Source of the DNA: Synechococcus sp. CS-1329
Lineage (GTDB): Bacteria; Cyanobacteriota; Cyanobacteriia; PCC-6307; Cyanobiaceae
Direction of reading: 5' to 3'
Length of the DNA stretch: 54,670 nt
Assembly: GCF_025128055.1 (NCBI RefSeq)
Contig: NZ_JAHLYS010000041.1
Span: 1 to 54,670, forward strand
Each line of letters starts with the position of its first letter. Within the stretch, counting starts at the first letter, position 1. The position numbers were made by a program, and so were the translations under genes. A model generated the notes under the pieces. It did no database searches, was not told where the DNA came from, and was given only the letters and a program-made list of their open reading frames with translations. Positions 18,932 to 27,199 of this stretch are shown here, piece after piece.

Positions 18932-19707
18932 GCGCCGCGATCGCGCGGGTAGAGGATCACCCCCACCGTGCGCAGGATGATCGCCAGGTCCAGCAGCACC
19001 GTGCGGCGACGGGCATAGCTGACATCGAGCTTGACGCGGGCGTCGTAGCTGAGGTTGTTGCGGCCCGACACCTGCCAGAGGCCGGTGAGGCCCGGACGCA
19101 CCGCCAGCACTGCATCCATCTGGCGGCCGTAGCGCTCCAGTTCATCCCAGACGATCGGCCGCGGGCCGACCACGCTCATCTGGCCCTTGAGCACGTTGAT
19201 GAACTGGGGCAGCTCGTCGAGGCTGGAGCGACGCAGGAAGACTCCGATCGGGGTGATGCGCGGATCGGCCTTGAGCTTGAAGTCTTTTTTGAACTCCGCC
19301 TTGAGTTCGGGCGACTGCTCCAGGAGCGTTTTGAGGATGCGATCAGCGTCGCGGCGCATGGTGCGGAACTTGATGCAGCCGAAGCCCTTGTAGCCCCGGC
19401 CGATGCGGCGCTGCACATAGAAGACCGGCCCCGGCGAGCTGATCTTCACCAGCACGGCCACCAGCAGCAGCAGGGGGCTGCCGAGGGCCAGCACCGCCAG
19501 AGAGAAGACAATGTCGCCGCTGCGCTTGAGCACCCGGGCACGCTTTGACTGCGCCCGGATCAGCTGTTCGGCCGTGGGCACCGCCGTGGTCATCGAATCA
19601 GCGACCACAAACGGAGGCACCAGCTGCAGAGGCCGGGCAGCAGGAACGGGGCCGGCGGCTTCATAGGCGCTGAGCGACGTACCGGACATCAACGCCCCCA
19701 ATGTCAT
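18925..19707 (-). CDS. Undecaprenyl-phosphate sugar transferase (WcaJ/WbaP type)
   Basis: A 260-aa bacterial sugar transferase (PF02397). A single re-entrant hydrophobic segment (DIVFSLAVLALGSPLLLLVAVLV) is followed by the catalytic domain with VFYVQRRIGRGYKGFGCIKFRTM, LRRSSLDELPQFINVLKGQMSVVGPRP, VRPGLTGLWQVSGRN and DVSYARR. It lacks the N-terminal four-helix CoA-binding-like domain of full-length WcaJ, so it is the short monotopic form. It starts a lipid-linked glycan for exopolysaccharide or O-antigen. The glycosyltransferase just upstream (26 bp gap) probably adds a later sugar. Confidence 0.92.
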   Translation of the reverse strand: MTLGALMSGTSLSAYEAAGPVPAARPLQLVPPFVVADSMTTAVPTAEQLIRAQSKRARVLKRSGDIVFSLAVLALGSPLLLLVAVLVKISSPGPVFYVQRRIGRGYKGFGCIKFRTMRRDADRILKTLLEQSPELKAEFKKDFKLKADPRITPIGVFLRRSSLDELPQFINVLKGQMSVVGPRPIVWDELERYGRQMDAVLAVRPGLTGLWQVSGRNNLSYDARVKLDVSYARRRTVLLDLAIILRTVGVILYPRDRGAY

Positions 19708-19733
19708 GGAACTCTAAAAATTGAATCGTCAAC

Positions 19734-20945
19734 TCACCAGCTCTCGCGGTCACTCAGGCCAGAGGCACAGCGCCGCAGGCGGCGCTGATGCCCCTGCCAG
19801 CGGTGATCCAGAACCGCCTGCAGTCGCTGGCGAAAACGCTCCGGGGAGAAGCGCTCAGCCCACTGACGTTGGCGTTCCGCCGGCAGGCGGTGCCACAACT
19901 GTCCCTGCTCGAAATACTCCAGCGCCTGAACCAGCGACGCAGAACTCTGCTGCTCGAACAACAGGCCGGTGGGATGGGGTGCCTCGGCGCTGAGGCAGCG
20001 GACCGTGTCCAGCAGCCCTCCCTGGCCGAGGCCGATCACCGGAGCGCCGGCGGCCATGGCCTCCACCGGGGCGATGCCGAAATCCTCCAGGCCGGCGTAG
20101 AGATAGGCCCTGCAGCGACCCATCAGGTCGCTCACCCGTTCGGCGGAACAGGCCCCCAGCAGAGTCACCGTGGGGCCGGAGAGGGCCTGCAGGCGGGCCC
20201 GCTCCGGGCCATCGCCCACCACCAGCAGGGGCAGACCAAGGCGGTTGCAGGCCTCGATCACCAGATCCACCCGCTTGTAGGGCACCAGGCGGCAGAGGCA
20301 GAGGTAAAAGTCGTCGCGGGGCAGGTCCCAGCGAAAGCGGTCAACCGCCACCGGCGGATGCAGCACCTGGCTGGAGCGACGCCAGCAACGCCAGATCCGC
20401 CGCGCCGTGAAGCGGGAGTTGGCCAGCAGGTGGTCGACCCGGGCGCTGCTGCTCACATCCCACTGGCGCAGCTGATGCAGCTGCCAGCGCACCCACGGAC
20501 CCAGGGGACCCCGGGCGATGGCGGAACCGGCCAGGTAGGCCTGCATCTGATCCCAGGCGTAACGCACCGGTGTGTGCACGTAACTGATGTGAAGCTGGTC
20601 GGGGCCGGTGAGCACCCCTTTCGCCACCAGGTGGTTGCTGCTGAGCACCAGAGGGTAGCTGGCCAGATCCAGCTGCTCGATCGCCAGGGGCAGCAGCGGC
20701 AGGTACTGCTGCACATGGCTCACCCCCCACGGCAGCCGTTGGATGAAACTGGTCTGGATGCGCCGCCCCTGCAGCCAGCTGCCCGGCCGGGCACTCTCGC
20801 CATCCACCAGGGCAAAGAGGCTGGCGGCGGGGCGGCCCTCGCCCAGCAAGCGATCGATCTGCTGCACCACCAGTTCAGCCCCGCCCACCGAGCGGGGGGT
20901 GAACCACTCATGCACGAGGGCGATCCGGCTTGGAAGTCCTGACAT
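19734..20945 (-). CDS. Glycosyltransferase family 4 (WbaZ-like mannosyltransferase)
   Basis: A 403-aa GT-B glycosyltransferase. The acceptor-domain start SRIALVHEWFTPRSVGGAELVVQQ is typical of WbaZ-like enzymes. The donor domain contains LVVGDGPERARLQAL and the EX7E motif in EDFGIAPVEAMAAGAPVIGLGQGG. The start is at ATG 20945 before SGLPSRIALVHEW; an upstream ATG at 20975 adds ten non-conserved residues. It is co-oriented with the following sugar transferase, suggesting a two-gene surface-polysaccharide unit. Donor sugar is inferred only. Confidence 0.9.
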   Translation of the reverse strand: MSGLPSRIALVHEWFTPRSVGGAELVVQQIDRLLGEGRPAASLFALVDGESARPGSWLQGRRIQTSFIQRLPWGVSHVQQYLPLLPLAIEQLDLASYPLVLSSNHLVAKGVLTGPDQLHISYVHTPVRYAWDQMQAYLAGSAIARGPLGPWVRWQLHQLRQWDVSSSARVDHLLANSRFTARRIWRCWRRSSQVLHPPVAVDRFRWDLPRDDFYLCLCRLVPYKRVDLVIEACNRLGLPLLVVGDGPERARLQALSGPTVTLLGACSAERVSDLMGRCRAYLYAGLEDFGIAPVEAMAAGAPVIGLGQGGLLDTVRCLSAEAPHPTGLLFEQQSSASLVQALEYFEQGQLWHRLPAERQRQWAERFSPERFRQRLQAVLDHRWQGHQRRLRRCASGLSDRESW

Positions 20946-21048
20946 GGCGGCACCGTAGGGCCCGTGCCAGGCCAATCACATCACGAAAACTCTCAGCTGA
21001 TTGCGTGCTCAGGCCTGGATCTGGATGCTGAACGCAGCCCAGCCAGCC

Positions 21049-21291
21049 ATGCCAATTCGCGACCTGCTTGAAGACGCCCTCGAGGAACCCTCGATCGGCC
21101 TCACCCCATGCTTCAGCTGGCATGCCACTCCCGTGGGAATCGCTGCCCTCTGGCGTGCTGGAGCTGCACCCTCCATCCCCCCCTACGAGACCGCCCTCAA
21201 GGAAGGCCTCGACGTGGGGCTGGACCTCAGCCGCGAGGAGCGGGAGTTCCACCAGTTGCGCATGGGCCTGGTGCTTCTATTCCATTCCTGA
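21049..21291 (+). CDS. Small conserved cyanobacterial protein (80 aa)
   Basis: Starts at ATG 21049 (PIRDLLEDALEEPSIGLTPCF); further upstream frame is not protein-like. No transmembrane segment or known motif. Contains a charged C-terminal helix (LDLSREEREFHQLRMGLVLL). It runs just before the DUF6737-like gene, 13 bp apart, so they may be co-transcribed. Function unknown. Confidence 0.55.
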   Translation: MPIRDLLEDALEEPSIGLTPCFSWHATPVGIAALWRAGAAPSIPPYETALKEGLDVGLDLSREEREFHQLRMGLVLLFHS

Positions 21292-21304
21292 TGCCACCGA
21301 AGCG

Positions 21305-21556
21305 ATGAGCGAGCCCCCCGGCGAGCCAACTCCAGTGCCGGGGGAGGTGTCGATCTGGCAGCTCAAACCCTGGTGGTGCCAGCCCTGGTCGATCCTGCTC
21401 ACCGGAGTGCTGCTGATCGCCGGCAGCTGGCTCTGGTTGGGGCTCTGGTGGCTGACGGTTCCACTGGCCGCAGCCGTGCTGCTGTGGTGGTGGCTGTTCC
21501 TGGTGCTGATGCCCAGCCAGCTGGCTAGCCTGTCAGGGTCGGATGACAGCGGCTGA
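21305..21556 (+). CDS. DUF6737-like small membrane protein
   Basis: An 83-aa protein with a short proline-rich N-terminus, then IWQLKPWWCQPWSILLTGVLLIAGSWLWLG and a second hydrophobic segment LTVPLAAAVLLWWWLFLVLMP, forming a two-helix hairpin. The WxLKPWWCQPWSIxLTG block is what I recognise from cyanobacterial DUF6737 proteins. Start at ATG 21305. Role unknown; possibly thylakoid. Confidence 0.75.
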   Translation: MSEPPGEPTPVPGEVSIWQLKPWWCQPWSILLTGVLLIAGSWLWLGLWWLTVPLAAAVLLWWWLFLVLMPSQLASLSGSDDSG

Positions 21557-21679
21557 AGGGGCATTCGGTTGAAATGCAACCGATCCGACAGCATCAGCCC
21601 CAGCCTTTCCGTTGGATGGTGGTCACAGCACGCTGCCGAGGGCGCACACCATTCCGTTCCTTCCCACCCACCAGTCCCC

Positions 21680-21889
21680 ATGAGTTACGAACCCGGTACC
21701 AGTGAATGCCGGCTGCTGATCGACAGCAAGGACCAGATCGAAGCAGTCCTCGCCAACCTCGCCAAGCTGGAGAACACCGATCACATCCGCATGCAGTTGC
21801 TGGCGGTCTACAACCAATTGGAGGGCCTCCACGACCTCAGGCGCAATAAAGAGGCTGCTGCGATCCCCGGCATGGATGGAAGCGCCTGA
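21680..21889 (+). CDS. Small conserved soluble protein (69 aa)
   Basis: Starts at ATG 21680 (SYEPGTSECRLLID). Predicted mostly helical (DQIEAVLANLAKLENTDHIRMQLLAVYNQLEGLHDLRRNK), possibly a small coiled coil. Its 3' end overlaps the convergent gene at 21837-22241 by 53 bp. Upstream, 21565-21583 holds a 7-bp-stem hairpin (TCGGTTG/CAACCGA) without a T tract. Function unknown. Confidence 0.6.
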   Translation: MSYEPGTSECRLLIDSKDQIEAVLANLAKLENTDHIRMQLLAVYNQLEGLHDLRRNKEAAAIPGMDGSA

Positions 21890-22241
21890 GGAATCCCTCC
21901 AGCTCGATCGGTCCGCAGCGTCGCCGCCAGCCCTGCTGAGCCAGCGGATGCCGCCAGGCGGTGATCCGCAACGGCCAGCGCCCCTGGGGCCGGTACACGA
22001 TCAGGTAGCGATAGCGGCAATCACGGCGAAACTCCGGCGAACCCAGCGGTTCCGACTGGCGGTGACAGCGCAGGAACCCGGCCACCAGACCCCCGGGGCC
22101 ATGGCCATCAGCCCGGCAGGCCTCAAGGGCGGCACCCAGCCTCAGGGCGGCCCCGGCTGGATCCCCCTGATGGGGAAGGTAGAGGTGAACAGGTGCCCAG
22201 CCGGGAAAACCCAGAAAGGAATACACCGCGGGGATGTCCAT
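21837..22241 (-). CDS. Conserved hypothetical protein (134 aa)
   Basis: A 134-aa Arg-rich soluble protein beginning DIPAVYSFLGFPGWAPVHLYL and containing RYRYLIVYRPQGRWPLRITAWRHP. I do not recognise a named domain. Its ATG (complement of 22239-22241) overlaps the ATG of the divergent exported protein inside one CCATGG, so neither gene has private upstream sequence. The 3' end overlaps the convergent 69-aa gene. Confidence 0.6.
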   Translation of the reverse strand: MDIPAVYSFLGFPGWAPVHLYLPHQGDPAGAALRLGAALEACRADGHGPGGLVAGFLRCHRQSEPLGSPEFRRDCRYRYLIVYRPQGRWPLRITAWRHPLAQQGWRRRCGPIELEGFLRRFHPCRGSQQPLYCA

Positions 22242-22734
22242 GGCAACAGCTCAAGACGGTCTGCTTCACCAGTGCCCTGGCTGTCCCATCGAGCGCTGGG
22301 GCGGCCGCTCCCTCGGGGCCGTGCTGCTGCTGGCTCTGCTCGGTGGCGCCGGACTGGCCCTGGCCCAGCAGCGCCAAGGCGAGAACCTCGACCTGGCCTC
22401 CCTGTTGCGCGTGGGTGAACCGATTGGCATGGCCGATCAACGCCTGCTGCAGCTGGGCTGGCGGCCCGCCGGGAGCGCCAGCAGCACCGAGCTGGACCGG
22501 GAGCGCTCCAGCACCCCCCTGGCCAGCCTCAGTGGCTGCTCCGGCACCGGGCAGGGCTATTGCCGCTTCGACTACCGGCGCGGCACGGCCAGGCTGGCCG
22601 TGATCACGCTGCCGGCGGCGGGAGGTCTGCAGGGAGAGCCCCGCGTGCTGCGCTGGCTCGATGACACCAGCGGCCGCCGCTGGGGGCAGTGCCAGAGCGA
22701 CTCCTCCGGGGAGTTGATCCCCTGCAGCCCCTAG
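22240..22734 (+). CDS. Exported hypothetical protein (164 aa)
   Basis: Begins ATAQDGLLHQCPGCPIERWGG. A hydrophobic export/anchor segment follows (SLGAVLLLALLGGAGLALAQQ, with a likely signal-peptidase site after ALAQQ), then a soluble domain with four cysteines (SGCSGTGQGYCRF, WGQCQSD, LIPCSP). These suggest disulfides in the periplasm or thylakoid lumen. Start may be 22234 or 22240. No family recognised. Confidence 0.6.
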   Translation: MATAQDGLLHQCPGCPIERWGGRSLGAVLLLALLGGAGLALAQQRQGENLDLASLLRVGEPIGMADQRLLQLGWRPAGSASSTELDRERSSTPLASLSGCSGTGQGYCRFDYRRGTARLAVITLPAAGGLQGEPRVLRWLDDTSGRRWGQCQSDSSGELIPCSP

Positions 22735-22809
22735 GGACGCCGCTGCCGTGAGCGGGAGGATGCGAGCAACCGGGCCGATAGGTTGAGGGGGCTACCGCCA
22801 CCAAGGCCA

Positions 22810-22920
22810 ATGGGTTTGGAGAACAAGCAACGTCCCGCCTGGCTGAACTGGCTGTTCCTGCTGATCTTCCTCTGGAGCAGCTGGCAGCTGGCCGGCTTCT
22901 GGTTTGATCGCCTGAACTGA
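22810..22920 (+). CDS. 36-aa single-helix membrane peptide
   Basis: An ATG at 22810 opens MGLENKQRPAWLNWLFLLIF, then a continued hydrophobic stretch, ending FWFDRLN and TGA at 22918-22920. A single transmembrane helix with aromatic belts and charged ends is clear. It fits the pattern of tiny cyanobacterial membrane or photosystem-associated proteins, but I cannot name it. It stands alone between an exported protein (plus) and a minus-strand gene. Confidence 0.55.
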   Translation: MGLENKQRPAWLNWLFLLIFLWSSWQLAGFWFDRLN

Positions 22921-22942
22921 TCAGCGCTCTGCCGGGCAGGGC

Positions 22943-23269
22943 CTACGCGTCGTCGAGGGCCTGACTGAGCCGCGAGAGCAGGGTGCGGCGGGCCACCTCC
23001 GGCGTCAGCCCCTGGTCGGTGGCCTCATCCACCCAGTCCTGGGCGGCCTGGATCAGGGCCTCCAGGGCCGGCGCTCCCGAGCGCAGGGCCTGGAATGAGG
23101 CCATCAGATCCTGATCGAGGGCCTGGGATGGATCGCCGCAGACGATGTACTGGCGGCCGTCACTGCCCGTGTAGAGCAGGCTGCCCTCGGGCCCGCGCAG
23201 GGGAGCCGTGGCCGGGACGGTCAGGGAGGAGTCCGGCCCCAGGGCCGGATCATCATCGGAGCGGGTCAT
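22943..23269 (-). CDS. Conserved hypothetical acidic protein (108 aa)
   Basis: A 108-aa acidic soluble protein. The middle region (GSLLYTGSDGRQYIVCGDPSQALDQDLMASFQ) and the helical C-terminus (VARRTLLSRLSQALDDA) look like a compact domain, but I recognise no family. It follows ppk2 on the same strand after about 60 bp, so it could be the tail of the regulator-kinase-ppk2 transcript. Confidence 0.6.
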   Translation of the reverse strand: MTRSDDDPALGPDSSLTVPATAPLRGPEGSLLYTGSDGRQYIVCGDPSQALDQDLMASFQALRSGAPALEALIQAAQDWVDEATDQGLTPEVARRTLLSRLSQALDDA

Positions 23270-23328
23270 GGCCAGAGGGCAGTGGAGCAGGTCGGAGATG
23301 TTTCGCTGTGGGCTCAGAGATCGTGGGC

Positions 23329-24405
23329 TCAGGGATAGGCATTGGGGACAAAGAACTGCTCGTTCATCGGCGGGCGGTAGTAATCACCAACAGTTTTACG
23401 CGGAGGCAGCTCAATCGGAGCTGGGGTCATGTCTTCGTAGGGAATCTTCGAGAGCAGATGGCGGATGCAGTTGAGGCGAGCCCGGCGCTTGTCGTCGGCC
23501 TCGACGGTGAACCAGGGCGCTTCCGGAATGTTGGTGTGGGAAAACATCTGGTCCTTGGCCTTCGAGAACTCCACCCAGCGGTCGCGTGACTCCAGATCCA
23601 TGGGTGAGAGTTTCCAGCGGCGAGCCGGATCATCCAGCCGGGAGCGGAAGCGCACTTCCTGCTCCTCGTCGCTGACGGAGAACCAATACTTGAGCAGAAC
23701 GATGCCGGAGCGCACCAGCATGCGCTCGAACTGAGGGGCCGACTGCATGAACTCATCCACCTGCTCATCGCTGCAGAAGCCCATCACCCGCTCCACGCCG
23801 GCGCGGTTGTACCAACTGCGATCGAACATCACGATTTCTCCGGCGGCCGGGAAGTGCTCCACATAGCGCTGGAAATACCACTGGGTGCGCTGCTGATCCG
23901 AGGGCGTGCCCAAGGCCACCACATTGCAGCCACGAGGATTGAGTGGTTCGGTGATGCGCTTGATCGCTCCACCCTTTCCGGCGGCATCACGGCCTTCGAA
24001 GAGAATGACCAGGCGGAAGCCCACGTGCTTCACCCAGTACTGCATCTTCACCAGTTCGACCTGGAGTTTCTCCAGCTCTTTCTCGTAGAACTTTTTGCTG
24101 AGTTTTTGAACCTTGTCTTCGGGGAGCGCACCCAGCTCGTCTTCATGTTCACCAACGAGAAAGGAGGGGTGATAGCGATCGTGCTGACCATTGGCGGGAA
24201 AGCTGGAGTGAGCGCCATCAGAGGAAGACCCCGAGCCGGAATCTCCATGCCTGCCTTTTTTGAGCTTGGTCCCGGTCGAGCCGTGCTTGCCGGCGTGGCC
24301 CTTCTTGCCTTCGCCCTTGCCTTTGCCTTTGCCCATCCAGCTCAGCTCCGAACCCCGTCGATAGCTCCTGTCTAGGGGCGTCTTCGGAAATCGGGTCTCC
24401 GTCAA
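23329..24405 (-). CDS. ppk2: Polyphosphate kinase 2
   Basis: A 358-aa single-domain PPK2 that moves phosphate between polyphosphate and nucleotides. Walker A is EGRDAAGKGG (G138-K144) and Walker B/lid are IVMFDRSWYNRAGVERVMGF; WKLSPMDLESRDRW also matches the family. Residues 24-70 are a Gly/Lys/Ser/His-rich low-complexity extension (GKGKGKGEGKKGHAGKHGS), longer than usual and likely disordered; it might bind polyphosphate. The start overlaps the histidine-kinase stop by 4 bp, so ppk2 is translationally coupled to a two-component system. Confidence 0.93.
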   Translation of the reverse strand: MTETRFPKTPLDRSYRRGSELSWMGKGKGKGEGKKGHAGKHGSTGTKLKKGRHGDSGSGSSSDGAHSSFPANGQHDRYHPSFLVGEHEDELGALPEDKVQKLSKKFYEKELEKLQVELVKMQYWVKHVGFRLVILFEGRDAAGKGGAIKRITEPLNPRGCNVVALGTPSDQQRTQWYFQRYVEHFPAAGEIVMFDRSWYNRAGVERVMGFCSDEQVDEFMQSAPQFERMLVRSGIVLLKYWFSVSDEEQEVRFRSRLDDPARRWKLSPMDLESRDRWVEFSKAKDQMFSHTNIPEAPWFTVEADDKRRARLNCIRHLLSKIPYEDMTPAPIELPPRKTVGDYYRPPMNEQFFVPNAYP

Positions 24406-25766
24406 GCACAGATTGTTGAGGCCCTGACACGACCATCGATCAGGGAATGACCGCTCAGGCTCACGCAGAACCGTCCTGGAGCCTCCTGGGGCGAGGGGGC
24501 CACCAGGGGCTCAGCCCCCAGGCGCAGTTCGCCGCCATGGGTGCGGGCCACCCGCTGGGCGATCGCCAGACCAAGACCGCAGTGGCCGTTGCCGCTGCGC
24601 GCCTCGTCAAGCCGCTGGAAAGGCATCAGCGCCTGCGAGCGCTGACCCTCGGCGATGCCCTCCCCCTGGTCCCACACCTGGATCTCGAAGCCATCCTCCT
24701 GCCAGGCCCGCAGCACGAGCCGCACCGGCGGCTGGCTGTAGCTGAGGGCATTGTCGATCAGGTTGGCCACGGCACGACCCAGGGCGATCGGCTGAACCGT
24801 GGCGGTGACGGGGGCCAGATCCAGCTCCACCGGCTGGCCGTCGTAACGGGCCACCAGCTCCGCCAGCAGCTCCGCCAAAGGCACGCTCACCACATCCTCC
24901 CCGCCGCCGCCGCCGGCAAAGAGCAGGAACTGACCGGTGATCCGCTCGAGGTCATCGAGGTCAGCCCCGGCTTTGGCGCTGGCGGAGGCATCCCCCAGCA
25001 GCGACAGCCTCAGGCGCAGGCGCGTGAGGGGGGTCTTGAGGTCATGGGCGATGCCGGCGAGCATCGTCGCCCGCTCCTGCTCGCTGTCCTGCAGGCGCTG
25101 GAGCATGGCGTTGAAGCGCTGGGCCAGGCGGCGCACCTCGGGGGCGCCCCGCTGGGGCATGGGCTCTGGCTGCGCTTCAAGGCCCACCCGCGCCAGGGCC
25201 CGCTCCAGCTGCTGCAGCGGCCGCTGCACCTCCAGAAGCAGGAACAGGGCCCCTGCCATCACGCTGCCGCTCACCAGTGAAAGGGTGACCAGCAACGGGT
25301 CGGGCGGCCAGCCGAAGCGCGGGCGGATGGGGGCATAGAGCCAGACCGGCTCCAGGGGTGAAGCCAGCTCGATCCAGACGCCACGGGCCGCACCGTGGTT
25401 GGGCACCACCTCGGGGCAGCGGGGCAGCCGGCGGCAGAGCTCCAGCTGCAGCTGATCGGCCTGACGATCCAGGCGCACGTCGTCCCCCTGACCCAGCAGA
25501 CCCCAGCGGCGGGGCCGTCGCGGTGGCTGGCCCACCCCCAGCTGCAGGCCACTGAGCTGGGAGACGGTGGCCGGCGGAAAGCGCTCCAGAGCCAGCTCCG
25601 TGAGCCGCAGATTCAGGGCCACCTGGGGACCCATCTGGGCAATCTGGGCCTGGCCGATCCGGGTGCCCAGCAGCGCCTGGAGCAGCACCAGGCTGAGGGC
25701 CCATCCCCCCAGAAAGAACACTCCAAGGCGCAACGACAGGGCAGCGGAGCGAATCGAGGGGGCCAT
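24402..25766 (-). CDS. EnvZ-like sensor histidine kinase
   Basis: A 454-aa membrane kinase. TM1 is about residues 13-33, a periplasmic sensor spans about 34-157, and TM2 is about 158-179. A HAMP linker is followed by the phospho-acceptor H241 in AGIAHDLKTPLTRLRLR, then the N box RAVANLIDNALSYS, G1 WDQGEGIAEG and G2 GLGLAIAQRVARTHGG. The H box closely resembles EnvZ. It is followed by ppk2 with a 4-bp overlap and preceded by its OmpR-type regulator. The signal is unknown; phosphate or osmotic status is a guess from the ppk2 link. Confidence 0.93.
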   Translation of the reverse strand: MAPSIRSAALSLRLGVFFLGGWALSLVLLQALLGTRIGQAQIAQMGPQVALNLRLTELALERFPPATVSQLSGLQLGVGQPPRRPRRWGLLGQGDDVRLDRQADQLQLELCRRLPRCPEVVPNHGAARGVWIELASPLEPVWLYAPIRPRFGWPPDPLLVTLSLVSGSVMAGALFLLLEVQRPLQQLERALARVGLEAQPEPMPQRGAPEVRRLAQRFNAMLQRLQDSEQERATMLAGIAHDLKTPLTRLRLRLSLLGDASASAKAGADLDDLERITGQFLLFAGGGGGEDVVSVPLAELLAELVARYDGQPVELDLAPVTATVQPIALGRAVANLIDNALSYSQPPVRLVLRAWQEDGFEIQVWDQGEGIAEGQRSQALMPFQRLDEARSGNGHCGLGLAIAQRVARTHGGELRLGAEPLVAPSPQEAPGRFCVSLSGHSLIDGRVRASTICA

Positions 25767-25769
25767 GGA

Positions 25770-26495
25770 TCAGCGGTTGCGGGGCTGGCCGTCGGGAACG
25801 AAGACGTAGCCATAGCCCCAGACCGTCTGGAGATAGCGCGGCCGGCTGGGATCGGGCTCCACCAGCCGCCTCACCCGTGACACCTGCACATCCATGCTGC
25901 GGGTGTCAGTGTCGCTGGCGGGCCCCCGGGCCAGCTCGATCAGACGCTCCCGCGACAGGGGGCGGTGCGGGTGCTGCACGAAGGCGGCCAGCAGGCTGAA
26001 TTCGCCGCTGGTGATCGTCACCGGCTGGCTCTCGCGCTCCAGGGTGCGGGCGGAGAGGTCCAGCACGTTGTTGCCGAAGGTCACCAGTTCGCCATCGGCG
26101 AGGGGGGTGCCGGCCGGCAGGGTGCCGCGGCGGCGCAGCACCGCTTCGATGCGGGCCATCAGCTCCCGGGGCAGGAACGGCTTGGCCAGGTAGTCGTCGG
26201 CGCCCTGTTCCAGGCCGATGATCCGGTCCACGGCTTCGCCGCGGGCGGTGAGCATCACCACGGGCAGATCATCGCTGGCATCACGCAGGCGCCGCAGCAG
26301 GGTGAGACCGTCGTCGCCGGGCAGCATCAGGTCGAGCACCACCAGATCAGGGCGCTGAAACTCCAGGCGGGCCATCAGCTGGCGGCCGTCGGTGAGGCAG
26401 CGCACCTCATAGCCCTGGTCGGTGAGGTAGGTGCCCAGCAACTGGCGCAGTTCGGGGTCGTCATCGACCACCCAGATGGTGTGGGTTCGGCTCAA
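25770..26495 (-). CDS. OmpR-family response regulator
   Basis: A 241-aa regulator. The receiver has acidic DDD at 11-13, phospho-acceptor D55 in VVLDLMLPG, and K in LAKPFLPREL. A winged-helix output domain ends QTVWGYGYVFVPDG, which is strikingly OmpR-like. It heads the regulator-kinase-ppk2 operon (3 bp to the kinase start) and probably controls that operon, though no operator is evident to me. Confidence 0.94.
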   Translation of the reverse strand: MSRTHTIWVVDDDPELRQLLGTYLTDQGYEVRCLTDGRQLMARLEFQRPDLVVLDLMLPGDDGLTLLRRLRDASDDLPVVMLTARGEAVDRIIGLEQGADDYLAKPFLPRELMARIEAVLRRRGTLPAGTPLADGELVTFGNNVLDLSARTLERESQPVTITSGEFSLLAAFVQHPHRPLSRERLIELARGPASDTDTRSMDVQVSRVRRLVEPDPSRPRYLQTVWGYGYVFVPDGQPRNR

Positions 26496-26677
26496 GGCGG
26501 TGGCCGCAGCTGGCCCGACTGTATGGAGCGGAACCCTCCGCGCCCAGGGGTGAGTGAGCGGCGCGCCTTGCCAAAGATGACTGCGCCGCCCCGCAGACAG
26601 GTCCGGTCATGGCTTGCCGCCAGCGGCGGCGGCCCCAGGGGCTGACCAGGCCTGCCTCTGTCCATAAGGTGAGCGCC

Positions 26678-27181
26678 ATGGCGCCATCCTTCAGCTCCAG
26701 ACCCAGGTTCAACCTCGCTGCCGGCCTGGGCCCGCTGAGACTGTGGGTTGCACTGCTGGTGCTGGTGCTGGGCCAGGCCCTGCCGGGGCGCGCCGAGGAC
26801 ACCCGTTCACTGCAGCTGTACCACCAGAGAATGCAGGTCTGGTTCGAGCGGCTCGACCGCAACCGCGATGGCAGGCTGACGCCCCAGGAAAGCCGGGGTC
26901 AGCCCTATCTGGAAACCAATTTTCAGCGGCTGGACCAGCAGGGCCGGGGCTATCTGTTGCCCAGTGACCTCGCCCCCCGTCAGAAGGCCTTGCTGGGGGT
27001 AAGGCTGCGCACAGTGTTTGCCCAGTCGGACCGCAACGGCGACGGTCGGCTCAGCCGTCAGGAAGCACGCTCCTTCCCCTGGCTGTACCGGCGGTTCGCA
27101 CAGATCGACCTCAATCGCGATGGGGCCGTCAGCCTGCAGGAGCTGTGGGAGTCGAGGCGGTCGCTGGCTCCCCGCCCCTGA
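26678..27181 (+). CDS. Exported EF-hand calcium-binding protein
   Basis: A 167-aa protein starting at ATG 26678. A signal peptide (LRLWVALLVLVLGQALPGRAE, cleavage near GRA/ED) is followed by EF-hand loops. Three are canonical: DRNRDGRLTPQE, DRNGDGRLSRQE and DLNRDGAVSLQE. One is degenerate (LDQQGRGYLLPSD). Two pairs of loops would form two EF lobes in the periplasm or outside the cell. Target unknown. Convergent with the membrane protein that ends at 27200. Confidence 0.85.
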   Translation: MAPSFSSRPRFNLAAGLGPLRLWVALLVLVLGQALPGRAEDTRSLQLYHQRMQVWFERLDRNRDGRLTPQESRGQPYLETNFQRLDQQGRGYLLPSDLAPRQKALLGVRLRTVFAQSDRNGDGRLSRQEARSFPWLYRRFAQIDLNRDGAVSLQELWESRRSLAPRP

Positions 27182-27199
27182 TCGGAGCGCCGCACAAGC

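Noticed and set aside
21565-21583. TCGGTTG/CAACCGA hairpin considered as a terminator
   Set aside because: Stem is short and no T tract follows; kept only as a remark on the neighbouring gene.
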